A stretch of DNA of 64,000 bases from Streptococcaceae bacterium (GTDB taxonomy: Bacteria; Bacillota; Bacilli; Lactobacillales; Streptococcaceae). The stretch spans positions 124,001-188,000 of the forward strand of contig CABIZZ010000002.1 in NCBI GenBank assembly GCA_902363395.1. The letters run 5' to 3'. The translations under genes were made by a program, and so were the position numbers. A model generated the notes under the pieces. It worked only from the letters and a program-made list of their open reading frames with translations. It was not told the DNA's origin and made no database searches. How positions within the stretch are numbered: position 1 is the first letter of the stretch; every line of letters begins with the position of its first letter. This document shows positions 52,656 to 62,327 of the stretch, piece by piece.

Positions 52656-53248
52656 GCAAGGGGTGGATGAAAAAGTTTAATATGAAAAAGGTCGATAAAA
52701 ATTAAGAATCAAAAAGTTTTAATTTATTCGATCAAGTTTTTGTCTTTAGACATGTATGTGGGAAGTATTCCCCCCTTGCTCTAGTGTAGAACATTTATCT
52801 ACTTCCTATAGTTTAACGCATCTTTGTTACAAAATAAAGGAATTTGTATTGCATTTTTGTTCCAAATATCGAACAGGCAGATTACTTCAAAATACCAACT
52901 ATCTATCCACCTGCTTCAAAGGGTATTCTTCCCGTGATTTCACTATATGTAAACAAAAATCCGCACCTCAAATAACTGCTCTGATCCTCATCGGATTGAT
53001 CTTAGTTTCTTCAAGAAAGGAAACCGATCTGTAGAAAAGACCGGCTTCATCCAAATTTATTTCACAAACTTTTGTAATATATATAAATATGCTTCCTCGC
53101 TCGCACAAAGAAGAGATTACGACAGAAAATAAAGAAGGCCGATAATACCTTCTTTGTTTTCTTAGTAAAACGCTTAGGCAAGGCACCATGGTGCTTGCCG
53201 TAAACTACAAATCCACCTAATAAATTGACCACGGGGTTACGACGTGAA

Positions 53249-53276
53249 AAGGGAGGAACCTTACTTTCCTCCCTTT
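53249..53276. repeat. Short hairpin of the 55.4-kb element family
   Basis: AAGGGAGGAA pairs with TTCCTCCCTT. The flanks (GGTTACGACGTGAAAA on the left and GAGCTAGTAAGA on the right) recur around the 177-bp repeat at 55474-55649, so this site looks like the same element with a different, shorter core. Confidence 0.5.
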
Positions 53277-53321
53277 GAGCTAGTAAGATGATTAGGTAGA
53301 CCGCAACATAGCGGCTACCGT

Positions 53322-53354
53322 CCAATGATTAGGTACTTTAGTACCAATCATTGG
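53322..53354 (-). terminator. Hairpin after the three tandem paralogs
   Basis: CCAATGATT and AATCATTGG pair, with GTAC arms inside. There is no T-run on the minus strand, so termination would be weak. Confidence 0.4.
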
Positions 53355-53361
53355 TATCAGG

Positions 53362-53970
53362 TTACTTCCATTCATAAAACTCTCTTCCCTGAACTCGTCT
53401 AATTTCCAAATTATAAACAATCTCAGCTTGGGGACTGCCTTGGTCATTCTTTTCTACACCTTTTAGATGTCCCTCACGAGAAAAAGCTTCCATCACCTCA
53501 TCCGTAATTTCATCCTTATTCAATTTTAACTCATCTGGTAGATTCTGGTAACTTTCTACACCAATAGACTCTTTCTGATCATTACGCAAATATATTATTT
53601 CCGAACCGTCATTGACATTAAAATCTAAATCAATTCCAGCTGCCATTTCATAATCTGCCACACCCATCTTTAAAACGCCATCATTACGCAAATATACTTT
53701 ATTACCATATGTATCATAAACAACTGGGACTATACGAGCATAGACAAAACCTTCCCCGCTTCCTCCACTTTTAAAAATCGGAGAAAATTCAATCTTACTG
53801 ATTCCACTGTAATTCTCTTTTAGATAGGTCGCAATTTGTTCCTCATAAAGTTGAAAGCCGTGACGATAGAGATTGTCTACTTTCATTCTATCCATATAAA
53901 ACTTACATCCAAGGACGAGTAGAAAAAAACAAAGCAAGGATAGAAAAACTTTTTTTGTTCGTTTTGACAT
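53362..53970 (-). CDS. Membrane-anchored tandem paralog 3
   Basis: A 202-residue protein with one N-terminal helix (FLSLLCFFLLVLGCKFYMD) and an external domain starting YRHGFQLYEEQIATYLKENY. It is one of three tandem paralogs. The first 75 residues and last 40 are nearly the same in this copy and the next one (VEKNDQGSPQAEIVYNLEI), while the middle differs. The size and topology resemble TipC-type immunity proteins for exported T7SS toxins, but I do not recognise the family securely. The ribosome site is GAGGAG. Confidence 0.6.
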   Translation of the reverse strand: MSKRTKKVFLSLLCFFLLVLGCKFYMDRMKVDNLYRHGFQLYEEQIATYLKENYSGISKIEFSPIFKSGGSGEGFVYARIVPVVYDTYGNKVYLRNDGVLKMGVADYEMAAGIDLDFNVNDGSEIIYLRNDQKESIGVESYQNLPDELKLNKDEITDEVMEAFSREGHLKGVEKNDQGSPQAEIVYNLEIRRVQGREFYEWK

Positions 53971-54013
53971 TTAAAACTCTCCTCATTCTATCTTAACTTA
54001 GCAAATTGATTGC

Positions 54014-54622
54014 TTACTTCCATTCGAAAGCCTCTCTCCCCTGGACTCGTCTAATTTCCAAATTATAGACAATCTCAGCTTGGGGACTACCCTGGTCATT
54101 CTTTTCTACACCTTTTAGATGTCCCTCACGAGAAAAAGCTTCCATCGCCTCATCCGTAAATTCCTCTTTTTGAAATTTTAAGCTATCCGGAAGGTGTTGG
54201 TGGTTTTCTACAGAAATATACTCCTTTTTTGTATTATATAAATATATAATCTCAGAACCATCATTGACATTAAAGCTTAAGTCAAGACCAGCAAGGGTAC
54301 CATAATCTCTAACTGCCATATCTAGTGCTCCATCATTTCGTAGATAGACTTTATTTCCATCAGTATCGTAAACAACTGGAACTATACGAGCATTGACAAA
54401 ACCTTCTCCTCCGCCCCCGCTTTTGAAAATAGGAGAAAATTCAATTTTACTAATACCGCTATAATGCTCTTTTAAGTAGGTCGCAATTTGTTCCTCATAA
54501 AGTTGAAAACCATGCCGATAGAGGTTGTCTACTCTCATTCGATCCATATAAAACTTACCTCCAAGGACAAGTAGAATAAAACAAAGCAAGGATAGAAAAA
54601 CTTTTTTCGTTCGTTTAGACAT
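54014..54622 (-). CDS. Membrane-anchored tandem paralog 2
   Basis: A 202-residue paralog of the proteins at 53362 and 54666. The anchor and the segment SGISKIEFSPIFKSGGGGEG are nearly identical to the first copy. The centre (AVRDYGTLAGLDLSFNVNDG) is distinct. The 43-bp spacers between the copies are themselves nearly identical, so duplication is recent. All three should be co-transcribed. Confidence 0.6.
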   Translation of the reverse strand: MSKRTKKVFLSLLCFILLVLGGKFYMDRMRVDNLYRHGFQLYEEQIATYLKEHYSGISKIEFSPIFKSGGGGEGFVNARIVPVVYDTDGNKVYLRNDGALDMAVRDYGTLAGLDLSFNVNDGSEIIYLYNTKKEYISVENHQHLPDSLKFQKEEFTDEAMEAFSREGHLKGVEKNDQGSPQAEIVYNLEIRRVQGREAFEWK

Positions 54623-54665
54623 TTAAAACTCTCCTCATTCTATCTCAACTTACTAAATTGATGTG

Positions 54666-55271
54666 TCATTGCCATTTATCCAAGTCTCTTCCATCAATTC
54701 GTTGAATTTCCAAATTATAAACAATCTCAAGTTGTGGACTGCCCTGGTCATTCTTTTCTACACCCTTTAGAAGTCCTTCCTTTCCATAGATTGATAGAAC
54801 TTCATCCATGATGTCATCCTTCTTTAACTTTAATTCTGGAGGCAGATGCTGATACTGATCAACTTGTATATACTCTTTCTCATCATTTAATAAGTGAATA
54901 AACTCGGAACCACCGTACGTAAAATCTAATTGAAGTCCAGCAAAAGTTCCATAACGTGGTACTCCAATATCTAAAGGTCTGCCGTTTTGGAGATAGGCTT
55001 TATTGCCATAATTATCATAAATCACAGGTACAACCCGAGAATGAACAAAGCTTTCTCCGTTTCCTCCACTAATAAAAATCGGAGAAAATTCGATTTTACT
55101 GATACCGCTGTAGTGTTCCTTTAGGTAGGTCGCGATTTGTTCTTCAAAAAGCTGGTATCCATGACGATAGAGATTGTCCACTTTCATTCTATCCATATAA
55201 AACTTGCCGCCTATCAAAAGAACAACAAAAACTATAAGAGAAAAAAGAATAGATTTTGTTCGTTTTGACAT
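54666..55271 (-). CDS. Membrane-anchored tandem paralog 1
   Basis: The most divergent of the three paralogs, 201 residues, and the first transcribed. The head is MSKRTKSILFSLIVFVVLL and the external domain keeps YRHGYQLFEEQIATYLKEHY. The ATG at 55271 has GAGGA 6 nt upstream; an ATG 6 nt earlier abuts that site. No toxin gene lies nearby. The role may be immunity or envelope-related. Confidence 0.6.
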   Translation of the reverse strand: MSKRTKSILFSLIVFVVLLIGGKFYMDRMKVDNLYRHGYQLFEEQIATYLKEHYSGISKIEFSPIFISGGNGESFVHSRVVPVIYDNYGNKAYLQNGRPLDIGVPRYGTFAGLQLDFTYGGSEFIHLLNDEKEYIQVDQYQHLPPELKLKKDDIMDEVLSIYGKEGLLKGVEKNDQGSPQLEIVYNLEIQRIDGRDLDKWQ

Positions 55272-55473
55272 TGCCATTCCTCATCTTTTTATCTTTATTT
55301 TACCATAAAGATGGGGTGGAATTCCTAACCATTAAAAAAACACCCCAAAAGTCAGATTTTCTCTATCTCACTTTTGAGATGCCATTCAATTACGCTTTCA
55401 CTATTGCCTTAATAAGATACTTCGGCAAGACACCATAGTGCTTGCCATTACATAGGTTACGACGCGAAAAAGG

Positions 55474-55649
55474 GAGGCTGGGACAAAAGTCCTAGCCTCT
55501 CAATTGTCTTTGGATTGTTGAGCAAGACGCAGTGGTTGAGTGGGCTCTACTACGCTGATTTCATCAGCTTTTACAGCCCTACTCAACTGTGCGGAGGTGG
55601 GACGACGAAATCGAATTCTAACGAATTACCGATTTCTGTCCCACTCTCT
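55474..55649. repeat. 177-bp intergenic repeat, copy 2 (inverted)
   Basis: Reverse-complement copy of 30219-30396, nearly identical over its length. Its left end is the hairpin GAGGCTGGGAC/GTCCTAGCCTC and its right end reads GTCCCACTCTC. It lies in the 458-bp gap between the tandem paralogs and groEL. The rest of the gap holds a short repeat (55425-55450) like that at 53185 and a hairpin at 55697. Confidence 0.8.
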
Positions 55650-55696
55650 TTGAGCTAGTAAGACGTTTAGCCAAACCGCCTGATAGCGGTTGGCGT

Positions 55697-55728
55697 CAAA
55701 TGATTAGAGGCGAAGCCTCAATCATTTG
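55697..55728 (-). terminator. Hairpin after groEL
   Basis: CAAATGATT/AATCATTTG with an inner GAGGC/GCCTC stem. It follows the groEL stop closely on the minus strand, though the T-run is poor. Confidence 0.5.
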
Positions 55729-55735
55729 TAACGTG

Positions 55736-57666
<1,931 letters not shown>

Positions 57667-57688
57667 GTCATTCCTCCGTTCTTGTATT

Positions 57689-57715
57689 TTAGCACTCTTC
57701 AACATCGAGTGCTAA
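57689..57715. promoter_or_regulatory. CIRCE operator (HrcA binding site)
   Basis: TTAGCACTC, 9-nt spacer, GAGTGCTAA: an exact CIRCE inverted repeat just before groES. HrcA should repress the operon here at normal temperature. Confidence 0.97.
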
Positions 57716-57726
57716 CTCATGTTTCT

Positions 57727-57754
57727 ATTGTATCACTTGGTCAAAAATAGTCAA
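57727..57754 (-). promoter_or_regulatory. groES-groEL promoter
   Basis: On the minus strand TTGACT (57749-57754) and TACAAT (57727-57732) with a 16-bp spacer, followed by CIRCE at the start of the transcript. Confidence 0.8.
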
Positions 57755-57788
57755 GAAAAAAACACCTCAATCTCTTCGAAGTGTTTTC
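57755..57788 (-). terminator. Terminator after the small membrane-protein gene
   Basis: AACACTTC and GAGGTGTT pair (one mismatch) on the minus strand, followed by TTTTTTTC. The T-run reaches into the groES -35 region. Confidence 0.7.
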
Positions 57789-57793
57789 GATTT

Positions 57794-58087
57794 CTAGCCA
57801 ACCAAATTTAGTTTTTGTTGGTAAGCTTGGATGACTTTTTGTAAGTTGGCTCGACCACGATACATCCCATACCCCACTACCAACATCCCTGCTATTCCAA
57901 TCAGGGCGATCAAGCTACCTAAGATCAAAAATAGGAGGGAAGTCTTGTGATAGAAATAAATCAGCAGTCCACCAATACTGGCCATGAGAAAGAGCACACT
58001 AAACCAGCGACCCAAGTTTTCCAACATATGGCGTTGGTAGCGAATTTCCGTCTCATACCCTTTTATTAATTCTTGTCTGGTGTGCAT
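57794..58087 (-). CDS. Small membrane protein, unknown
   Basis: A 97-residue protein with two transmembrane helices (about residues 27-47 and 51-73) and basic ends. The family is not recognised. The ATG at 58087 (MHTRQELIKGYETEI) has GAAGGAGG upstream. It lies between the PTS operon terminator and groES on the same strand. Confidence 0.6.
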   Translation of the reverse strand: MHTRQELIKGYETEIRYQRHMLENLGRWFSVLFLMASIGGLLIYFYHKTSLLFLILGSLIALIGIAGMLVVGYGMYRGRANLQKVIQAYQQKLNLVG

Positions 58088-58103
58088 AGATGCCTCCTTC
58101 AAT

Positions 58104-58155
58104 AAAAATTGAGAATGAAGTATTCGTAAAGGAGGTCACGTACTTCATTCTCAAT
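58104..58155 (-). terminator. Terminator of the PTS operon
   Basis: A perfect 15-bp stem, ATTGAGAATGAAGTA with TACTTCATTCTCAAT, with TTTTATT following on the minus strand. The loop of 17 nt is long. Confidence 0.8.
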
Positions 58156-58189
58156 GCTCCGGTTGCAATAAACTGTTTCCAGTTTTCTC

Positions 58190-59026
58190 TTAGTATTTGA
58201 GACCTGGGTCAAAGATTCCAAGAGCTACCCCAGCTAAGGCGATGATGACTAAGAGAAGCATGACCTTGTTTGGTGAGACTTTCTTCTTCGCCATGAGCCA
58301 CCAGCAAAGCGTGATAAAGGCAGCAGTCAAGAGACCTGGATAGACGCCATCAATCTTTTCTTGGATTTTAAGGAAGGCTTCTCCGTCAGCATTTTTGAAT
58401 TCGAGGGCTGTTGTAACAGAGACCCAAGTCGCTGCTACGGCACCGATGACCATACCACCGACCACACTAATCGCTTTACGAAGGGCTTGTCCTTTTGGTC
58501 CTACAAGGAATTCAACAGCCTTGTCCCCTAAGTGATAGCCTTTGAAGAAGGCGAAACGCATGCCTAAGTAAACCAAGAGGTTCCAAACGACGATATAGAA
58601 GAGAGCTCCTGCAATGTTTCCGCCTTTAGAAAGACCAAGGGCAATCCCGAGAAGTACAGGGATTAAAGTCCCAACAACCAAGGAGTCCCCAATCCCAGCG
58701 ATTGGTCCCATCAAACCAGCACGCATCCCGTTGATGGTTTCGCCATCTACTGCTTCTCCATTGGCACGCGCTTCTTCCAAACCAGCTGTGATCCCTACAA
58801 CAAGAGATCCTAGTTGGGGCTCCGTGTTGAAGAAGGCTGTATAGGTTTGCATGGCTTCTTTTTGTTCTTCTTTGGAATCATACATTTCTTCCACGATTGG
58901 AAGCATCGAAGTCAAATACCCAAAGGTTTGCATATGTTCTTGAGAGAAACAGGTCAAGTGACCATAATACCAATGATGGAATGCTTTGGTTAGCGTTTTC
59001 TTTGAAATTTTCTTTTTATCAGCCAT
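58190..59026 (-). CDS. PTS mannose/fructose/sorbose family component IID
   Basis: IID subunit of a mannose-class phosphotransferase system, which with IIC forms the sugar channel. The 278-residue protein has the marks HHWYYGHLTCFSQEHMQTFG and GLMGPIAGIGDSLVVGTLIP, with C-terminal helices. The ATG at 59026 lies 1 nt after the IIC stop, with GGAGG upstream in IIC. Sugar specificity cannot be read; neighbours suggest it is controlled by the two-component system upstream. Confidence 0.93.
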   Translation of the reverse strand: MADKKKISKKTLTKAFHHWYYGHLTCFSQEHMQTFGYLTSMLPIVEEMYDSKEEQKEAMQTYTAFFNTEPQLGSLVVGITAGLEEARANGEAVDGETINGMRAGLMGPIAGIGDSLVVGTLIPVLLGIALGLSKGGNIAGALFYIVVWNLLVYLGMRFAFFKGYHLGDKAVEFLVGPKGQALRKAISVVGGMVIGAVAATWVSVTTALEFKNADGEAFLKIQEKIDGVYPGLLTAAFITLCWWLMAKKKVSPNKVMLLLVIIALAGVALGIFDPGLKY

Positions 59027-59027
59027 C

Positions 59028-59870
59028 TTAGATATCCTCCTCATCATCGTCAAAGTCATTTGCTCCAGCAGGGACGACTTTCATTGTTTTAATCACTTCA
59101 AGTTCATAGTAGATCACTGCAAAGATCAATGAAACTACCGCACTCGCTACCAAGTTCAAGCCAAGAGATTTTGCCAAGGTAAATCCAACAAAGAATGGAA
59201 TGAAGTCTCTCACTTCTGTAACGATTTGCTTCAAGAGGATGGCAATACCGACACATGGAAGAAGGGCACCGACTGTAAAGAGGGCTTTCATCCAGTAACC
59301 ATCCATTGGAAGGTATTGTTTCATCAAATCCACCATGTTTTCACCGTATTTGGTGATAATCATGGTTGGAAGGAAGGAGAAGAGGAAGTGAGAAATCCAT
59401 GGGTAAACCCAGTCCACTGCGTAGAGTTTTTTGAAGTTTCCTTCTTCAACGGCTTTCCAACCGATATGTTGCCAAAGCAAGTTCATGGTTGCAGTACCGT
59501 AGAAAAGAACGGTACCGATAGTCCCAACGGCTGCACCGATTGGGGCTGCTGCCGCTGCAATTGCTGCCTCACCAGTAATATTGTTGGCATGAACAAATAA
59601 GATGGAAAGAGGAATTCCGATATAAGAAATAGCCCGTACATCGGCAGATACAGTTCCACCAGGAGTAACCAAGGCGATATATACGACCTGAAGGGCTACC
59701 CCGACCATGATACCGGTTGTCACATCTCCAAGGATCAACCCTGAGATCAAGCCACCAACTAGGGGACGACCAAGTGTATAGTTCCCGATACTGGAACCAC
59801 CCATACCAGGCATTGAAGACAAGCTGGCGAAAATACCAAGCAAGATTGCTTGAATCCATGAAATTGTCAT
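59028..59870 (-). CDS. PTS mannose/fructose/sorbose family component IIC
   Basis: IIC membrane subunit, 280 residues, about eight helices. The GMGGSSIGNYTLGRPLVGGL and LGDVTTGIMVGVALQVVYI segments are typical, as is the acidic C-terminus (NDFDDDEEDI). It follows IIB by 62 bp with an AAGGAG site. Third gene of the IIA-IIB-IIC-IID operon. Confidence 0.93.
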   Translation of the reverse strand: MTISWIQAILLGIFASLSSMPGMGGSSIGNYTLGRPLVGGLISGLILGDVTTGIMVGVALQVVYIALVTPGGTVSADVRAISYIGIPLSILFVHANNITGEAAIAAAAAPIGAAVGTIGTVLFYGTATMNLLWQHIGWKAVEEGNFKKLYAVDWVYPWISHFLFSFLPTMIITKYGENMVDLMKQYLPMDGYWMKALFTVGALLPCVGIAILLKQIVTEVRDFIPFFVGFTLAKSLGLNLVASAVVSLIFAVIYYELEVIKTMKVVPAGANDFDDDEEDI

Positions 59871-59932
59871 AACAAACGCTCCTTTTGTTTGTAAGTATAG
59901 TTTAGTGACGAAGAGCTAGGATGCTCCCCTCC

Positions 59933-60427
59933 CTAGAATCCGAATTTTGATTTGAAATCATCCCAGTAACCGATGGATACATCTGGTAGCAACTGGAATT
60001 TCACCTTGTAGCCTGCAGCCTGAATGGCTTCGATGGCTTCTGCTTCTTCCTGGGTGATGGATTGGTTGTTCCCCAATTTCACAGCACCCGGACGGTCATT
60101 TGCAGGACCGACAATGATTTCTTTGACATCGCCTGGGACAAACTCTTGGTCGACCAAAATTTCTTTCATATCGATGGGGTTCTTAGTAATCAAGAAATAG
60201 CGAGTTTCTGATTCCGTTACTTTTGCAGATTTTTCTTTGAAAGCTTCCTTAGTCCAAACAAAGGTTTTCTTATCCGAAGCCCCTTTATAGGCTTGGATCA
60301 AGACCTTATTAGAAGCTGCCGCGTCGTTGACAGCAATTAAGCCATCACAAGGCTTTTCTTTAGCCCATCGAGTTACTGTTTGACCGTGGATCATACGGTC
60401 GTCAATTCGTACAAATGATACTACCAT
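59933..60427 (-). CDS. PTS mannose/fructose/sorbose family component IIB
   Basis: Soluble IIB subunit, 164 residues. The phosphorylated histidine is H14 in RIDDRMIHGQTVTRWAKE. The tail VKFQLLPDVSIGYWDDFKSK closes the domain. It receives phosphate from IIA and passes it to the sugar during transport. Confidence 0.94.
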   Translation of the reverse strand: MVVSFVRIDDRMIHGQTVTRWAKEKPCDGLIAVNDAAASNKVLIQAYKGASDKKTFVWTKEAFKEKSAKVTESETRYFLITKNPIDMKEILVDQEFVPGDVKEIIVGPANDRPGAVKLGNNQSITQEEAEAIEAIQAAGYKVKFQLLPDVSIGYWDDFKSKFGF

Positions 60428-60444
60428 TTTCTAACCTCCCTTAG

Positions 60445-60885
60445 TTAAATATCATCATCTTCTTCATCGTCACCCTCTACCGGGGCAAGGGCAAATTCTT
60501 GCAAGGCAGTGGAAGCTTCGGATAAAATCACCTGGGCCAGATCAGCCCCCTCCATCATATCCTTCATCACAACTGCTGTCAGCGCCATGGTCAAGTTCAT
60601 TCCACCTAAGATCAAGGCTGTACTCAGCTTCCCTTGTTCCTCTAGCACCGTTGCCGCCGTTGTCAAAGGACTGCCACCTACAATGTCTGCTAGAACTAAG
60701 ACAGAGTCCTCATCTGTCAAAGGGGAAAGCGCCTGACGAAAATCATGCGCAAAATCATCTACCGATTTGCCTTCTTTCAATCCGACCGCAATCACCTGAT
60801 CGATCTTATCCCCAGCAAACATAGCCAGTGAACTTTTCAGACCTTCTGCCAGTCCACCGTGACTGACCAATACCAGATACTTCAT
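60445..60885 (-). CDS. PTS mannose/fructose/sorbose family component IIA
   Basis: Soluble IIA subunit, 146 residues. The phosphorylated histidine is in LVLVSHGGLAEGLKSSL (H9). ADIVGGSPLTTAATVLEEQG is the second conserved motif. It is the first gene of the operon, with AAAGGAGG upstream of the ATG and a cre site and palindromes in the promoter. Confidence 0.94.
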   Translation of the reverse strand: MKYLVLVSHGGLAEGLKSSLAMFAGDKIDQVIAVGLKEGKSVDDFAHDFRQALSPLTDEDSVLVLADIVGGSPLTTAATVLEEQGKLSTALILGGMNLTMALTAVVMKDMMEGADLAQVILSEASTALQEFALAPVEGDDEEDDDI

Positions 60886-60911
60886 CCTTTCGCCTCCTTT
60901 ATGATGACCTT

Positions 60912-60938
60912 ATTGTATTGCTTTTGAAAGCGTTTTAC
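60912..60938 (-). promoter_or_regulatory. PTS operon promoter with a cre site
   Basis: On the minus strand a TACAAT -10 box (60912-60917) lies 7 bp from GTAAAACGCTTTCA (60925-60938), a close match to the CcpA cre consensus. CcpA would sit between the -10 and -35 positions and repress in good sugar supply. No good -35 box is seen, so an activator is expected. Confidence 0.65.
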
Positions 60939-60941
60939 TAT

Positions 60942-61008
60942 TGTCATTTGTCACAAAGAAAAGTTGACATCTGTCAATAAAAAAATGACATCTGTCACTT
61001 GACAGATG
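60942..61008. promoter_or_regulatory. Array of TGACATCTGTCA palindromes upstream of the PTS promoter
   Basis: TGACATCTGTCA occurs at 60965-60976 and 60986-60997, a degenerate TGTCATTTGTCA at 60942-60953, and half-site TGACAGATG at 61000-61008. Spacings of 23 and 21 bp place them on one face of the helix. They are candidate sites for the response regulator encoded next door or a PTS-sensing activator. The rightmost pair also forms a terminator for the gene at 61020. Confidence 0.6.
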
Positions 61009-61010
61009 CC
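60979..61010 (-). terminator. Terminator after the binding-protein gene
   Basis: On the minus strand GCATCTGTCA and TGACAGATGT pair with a 2-nt loop and are followed by CATTTTTTT. It lies directly after the stop at 61020 and overlaps the palindrome array. Confidence 0.65.
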
Positions 61011-61019
61011 TAGTTGCTC

Positions 61020-62327
61020 TTAACGAAATTTCTCTCGAAGCATTTCCTCAATAATCTTTTGAATTTGAGGCAATTGATTATCAATATCCTTTGCTTTTAG
61101 GGCATTATGGATCAAATAATCCAACCGATCCCAGATATCAGTTGGCAGGTTGACAGGAGTGCTTAGGACAGCTTTTTTCATAATCTGGTCCAGGGTCTGA
61201 TTCGTCAGAGAGTCAACCCCGAAATCATCCGCTTTAAGAAGGTCCCGACTCTTTGAACTATTTACGACAGAAGAGAGGACAGAGGTCCCCTGCGACTGCC
61301 GAAAGAGTTCCTGCTGGACCTGCTGGTCCTGGGTCAAAAATTCCATGAATTCCTTAGCCTCCTTGCTCGCACTGGCCCGAGAAGACAGAGCAAACAGGGA
61401 TGTATCCACTAAGGTTGACGGAGTCGAGCCAGAAGCCCCTGGCATAGGGATACAGGTCCAAGTGAAATTTGAATATTTGGCCACATGATAGGGATAAGGT
61501 TTATAGGTTCTGTACTGGGCCAAGGTCATCGGATAGAAAGCGACCTTGCCTTCATCAAAATCCTTGGAAGTGACATTGAAGTTTCCATGAAGGGCTTCAA
61601 GTTTTTCGATAAAATAAAGCGAGCGCTTCATTTCTTTGCTCGTCAGATTAATGCTGTCCTGACGGAAGAGCTGACCTCCGTAGGCTGCTAAGGCCTCCCG
61701 CCAGGTATAATCTGTACTTCCAAACTGATCCAGCTCGCCATCTCCATCTGTATCCCGCGTCACTTTTTGACAAATCGTATAAAATTCCTCCAAGGTCCAC
61801 CCCTCTTTGGGAATAGCAATCCCTTCCTTTTCCAATAAATCCTTATTGACACACATCAAAACGGGATTGCTCTCGAAAGGAAGAGCATATTGACGATTCT
61901 TGTACTTGCCTGCTTCTAGGGCAACGGGATAAAAATGAGAAGGATCGACCTGTTTGCCCATCAAGGGGGTCAAATCTTCTACCGCCCCACGCGCTGCCAA
62001 CACTGGCAACTCTGTACTGGATACCATGTAGAGATCGGGCTCCTGACCATGGAGGATCTGATTGGCTAACCAGCTCGCATATCGATTCTTCGGAATCCCA
62101 CTTTCATAGACAATCTTTACCCCTGGATGCGTTTTTTCGAAACGAGCAATCGCTTGGTCCAAGACTTTTTCTTCTGTTTGGGTGGGCACATCCCAGCTAG
62201 ATCCTGCGTAGACCCCCAAACGGACAATCCTAGGCCGTTGCTGCCACCAAATCCCACCAGCAAGCAGAAGAAGCAAGAAGATCCCAAGAAACAATTTGGC
62301 GCCTCGCATCTTACCTTTTTTCTTCAT
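61020..62327 (-). CDS. Membrane-anchored extracellular sugar-binding protein
   Basis: A 435-residue family-1 type solute-binding protein. The N-terminus has one hydrophobic segment (LFLGIFLLLLLAGGIWW) and no lipobox cysteine, so it should be an anchored rather than lipidated protein. Fold marks are DLYMVSSTELPVLAARGAVE, GWTLEEFYTICQKVT and FMEFLTQDQQVQQELF. It overlaps the response regulator gene by 4 nt and no ABC permease is nearby. It probably presents a sugar to the histidine kinase, as proposed for LevQ/LevT in the lev system of S. mutans. Confidence 0.78.
   Translation of the reverse strand: MKKKGKMRGAKLFLGIFLLLLLAGGIWWQQRPRIVRLGVYAGSSWDVPTQTEEKVLDQAIARFEKTHPGVKIVYESGIPKNRYASWLANQILHGQEPDLYMVSSTELPVLAARGAVEDLTPLMGKQVDPSHFYPVALEAGKYKNRQYALPFESNPVLMCVNKDLLEKEGIAIPKEGWTLEEFYTICQKVTRDTDGDGELDQFGSTDYTWREALAAYGGQLFRQDSINLTSKEMKRSLYFIEKLEALHGNFNVTSKDFDEGKVAFYPMTLAQYRTYKPYPYHVAKYSNFTWTCIPMPGASGSTPSTLVDTSLFALSSRASASKEAKEFMEFLTQDQQVQQELFRQSQGTSVLSSVVNSSKSRDLLKADDFGVDSLTNQTLDQIMKKAVLSTPVNLPTDIWDRLDYLIHNALKAKDIDNQLPQIQKIIEEMLREKFR

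Noticed and set aside
52756-53034. 92-codon plus-strand open frame right of the vex promoter
   Set aside because: No ribosome site, no known motif, unlikely composition for a protein and no conserved neighbour; treated as chance.
60886-61019. Sigma-54 promoter for the PTS operon, as found for some mannose-class operons
   Set aside because: No GG-N10-GC pair at -24/-12 was found; a TACAAT -10 box with a cre site is present.
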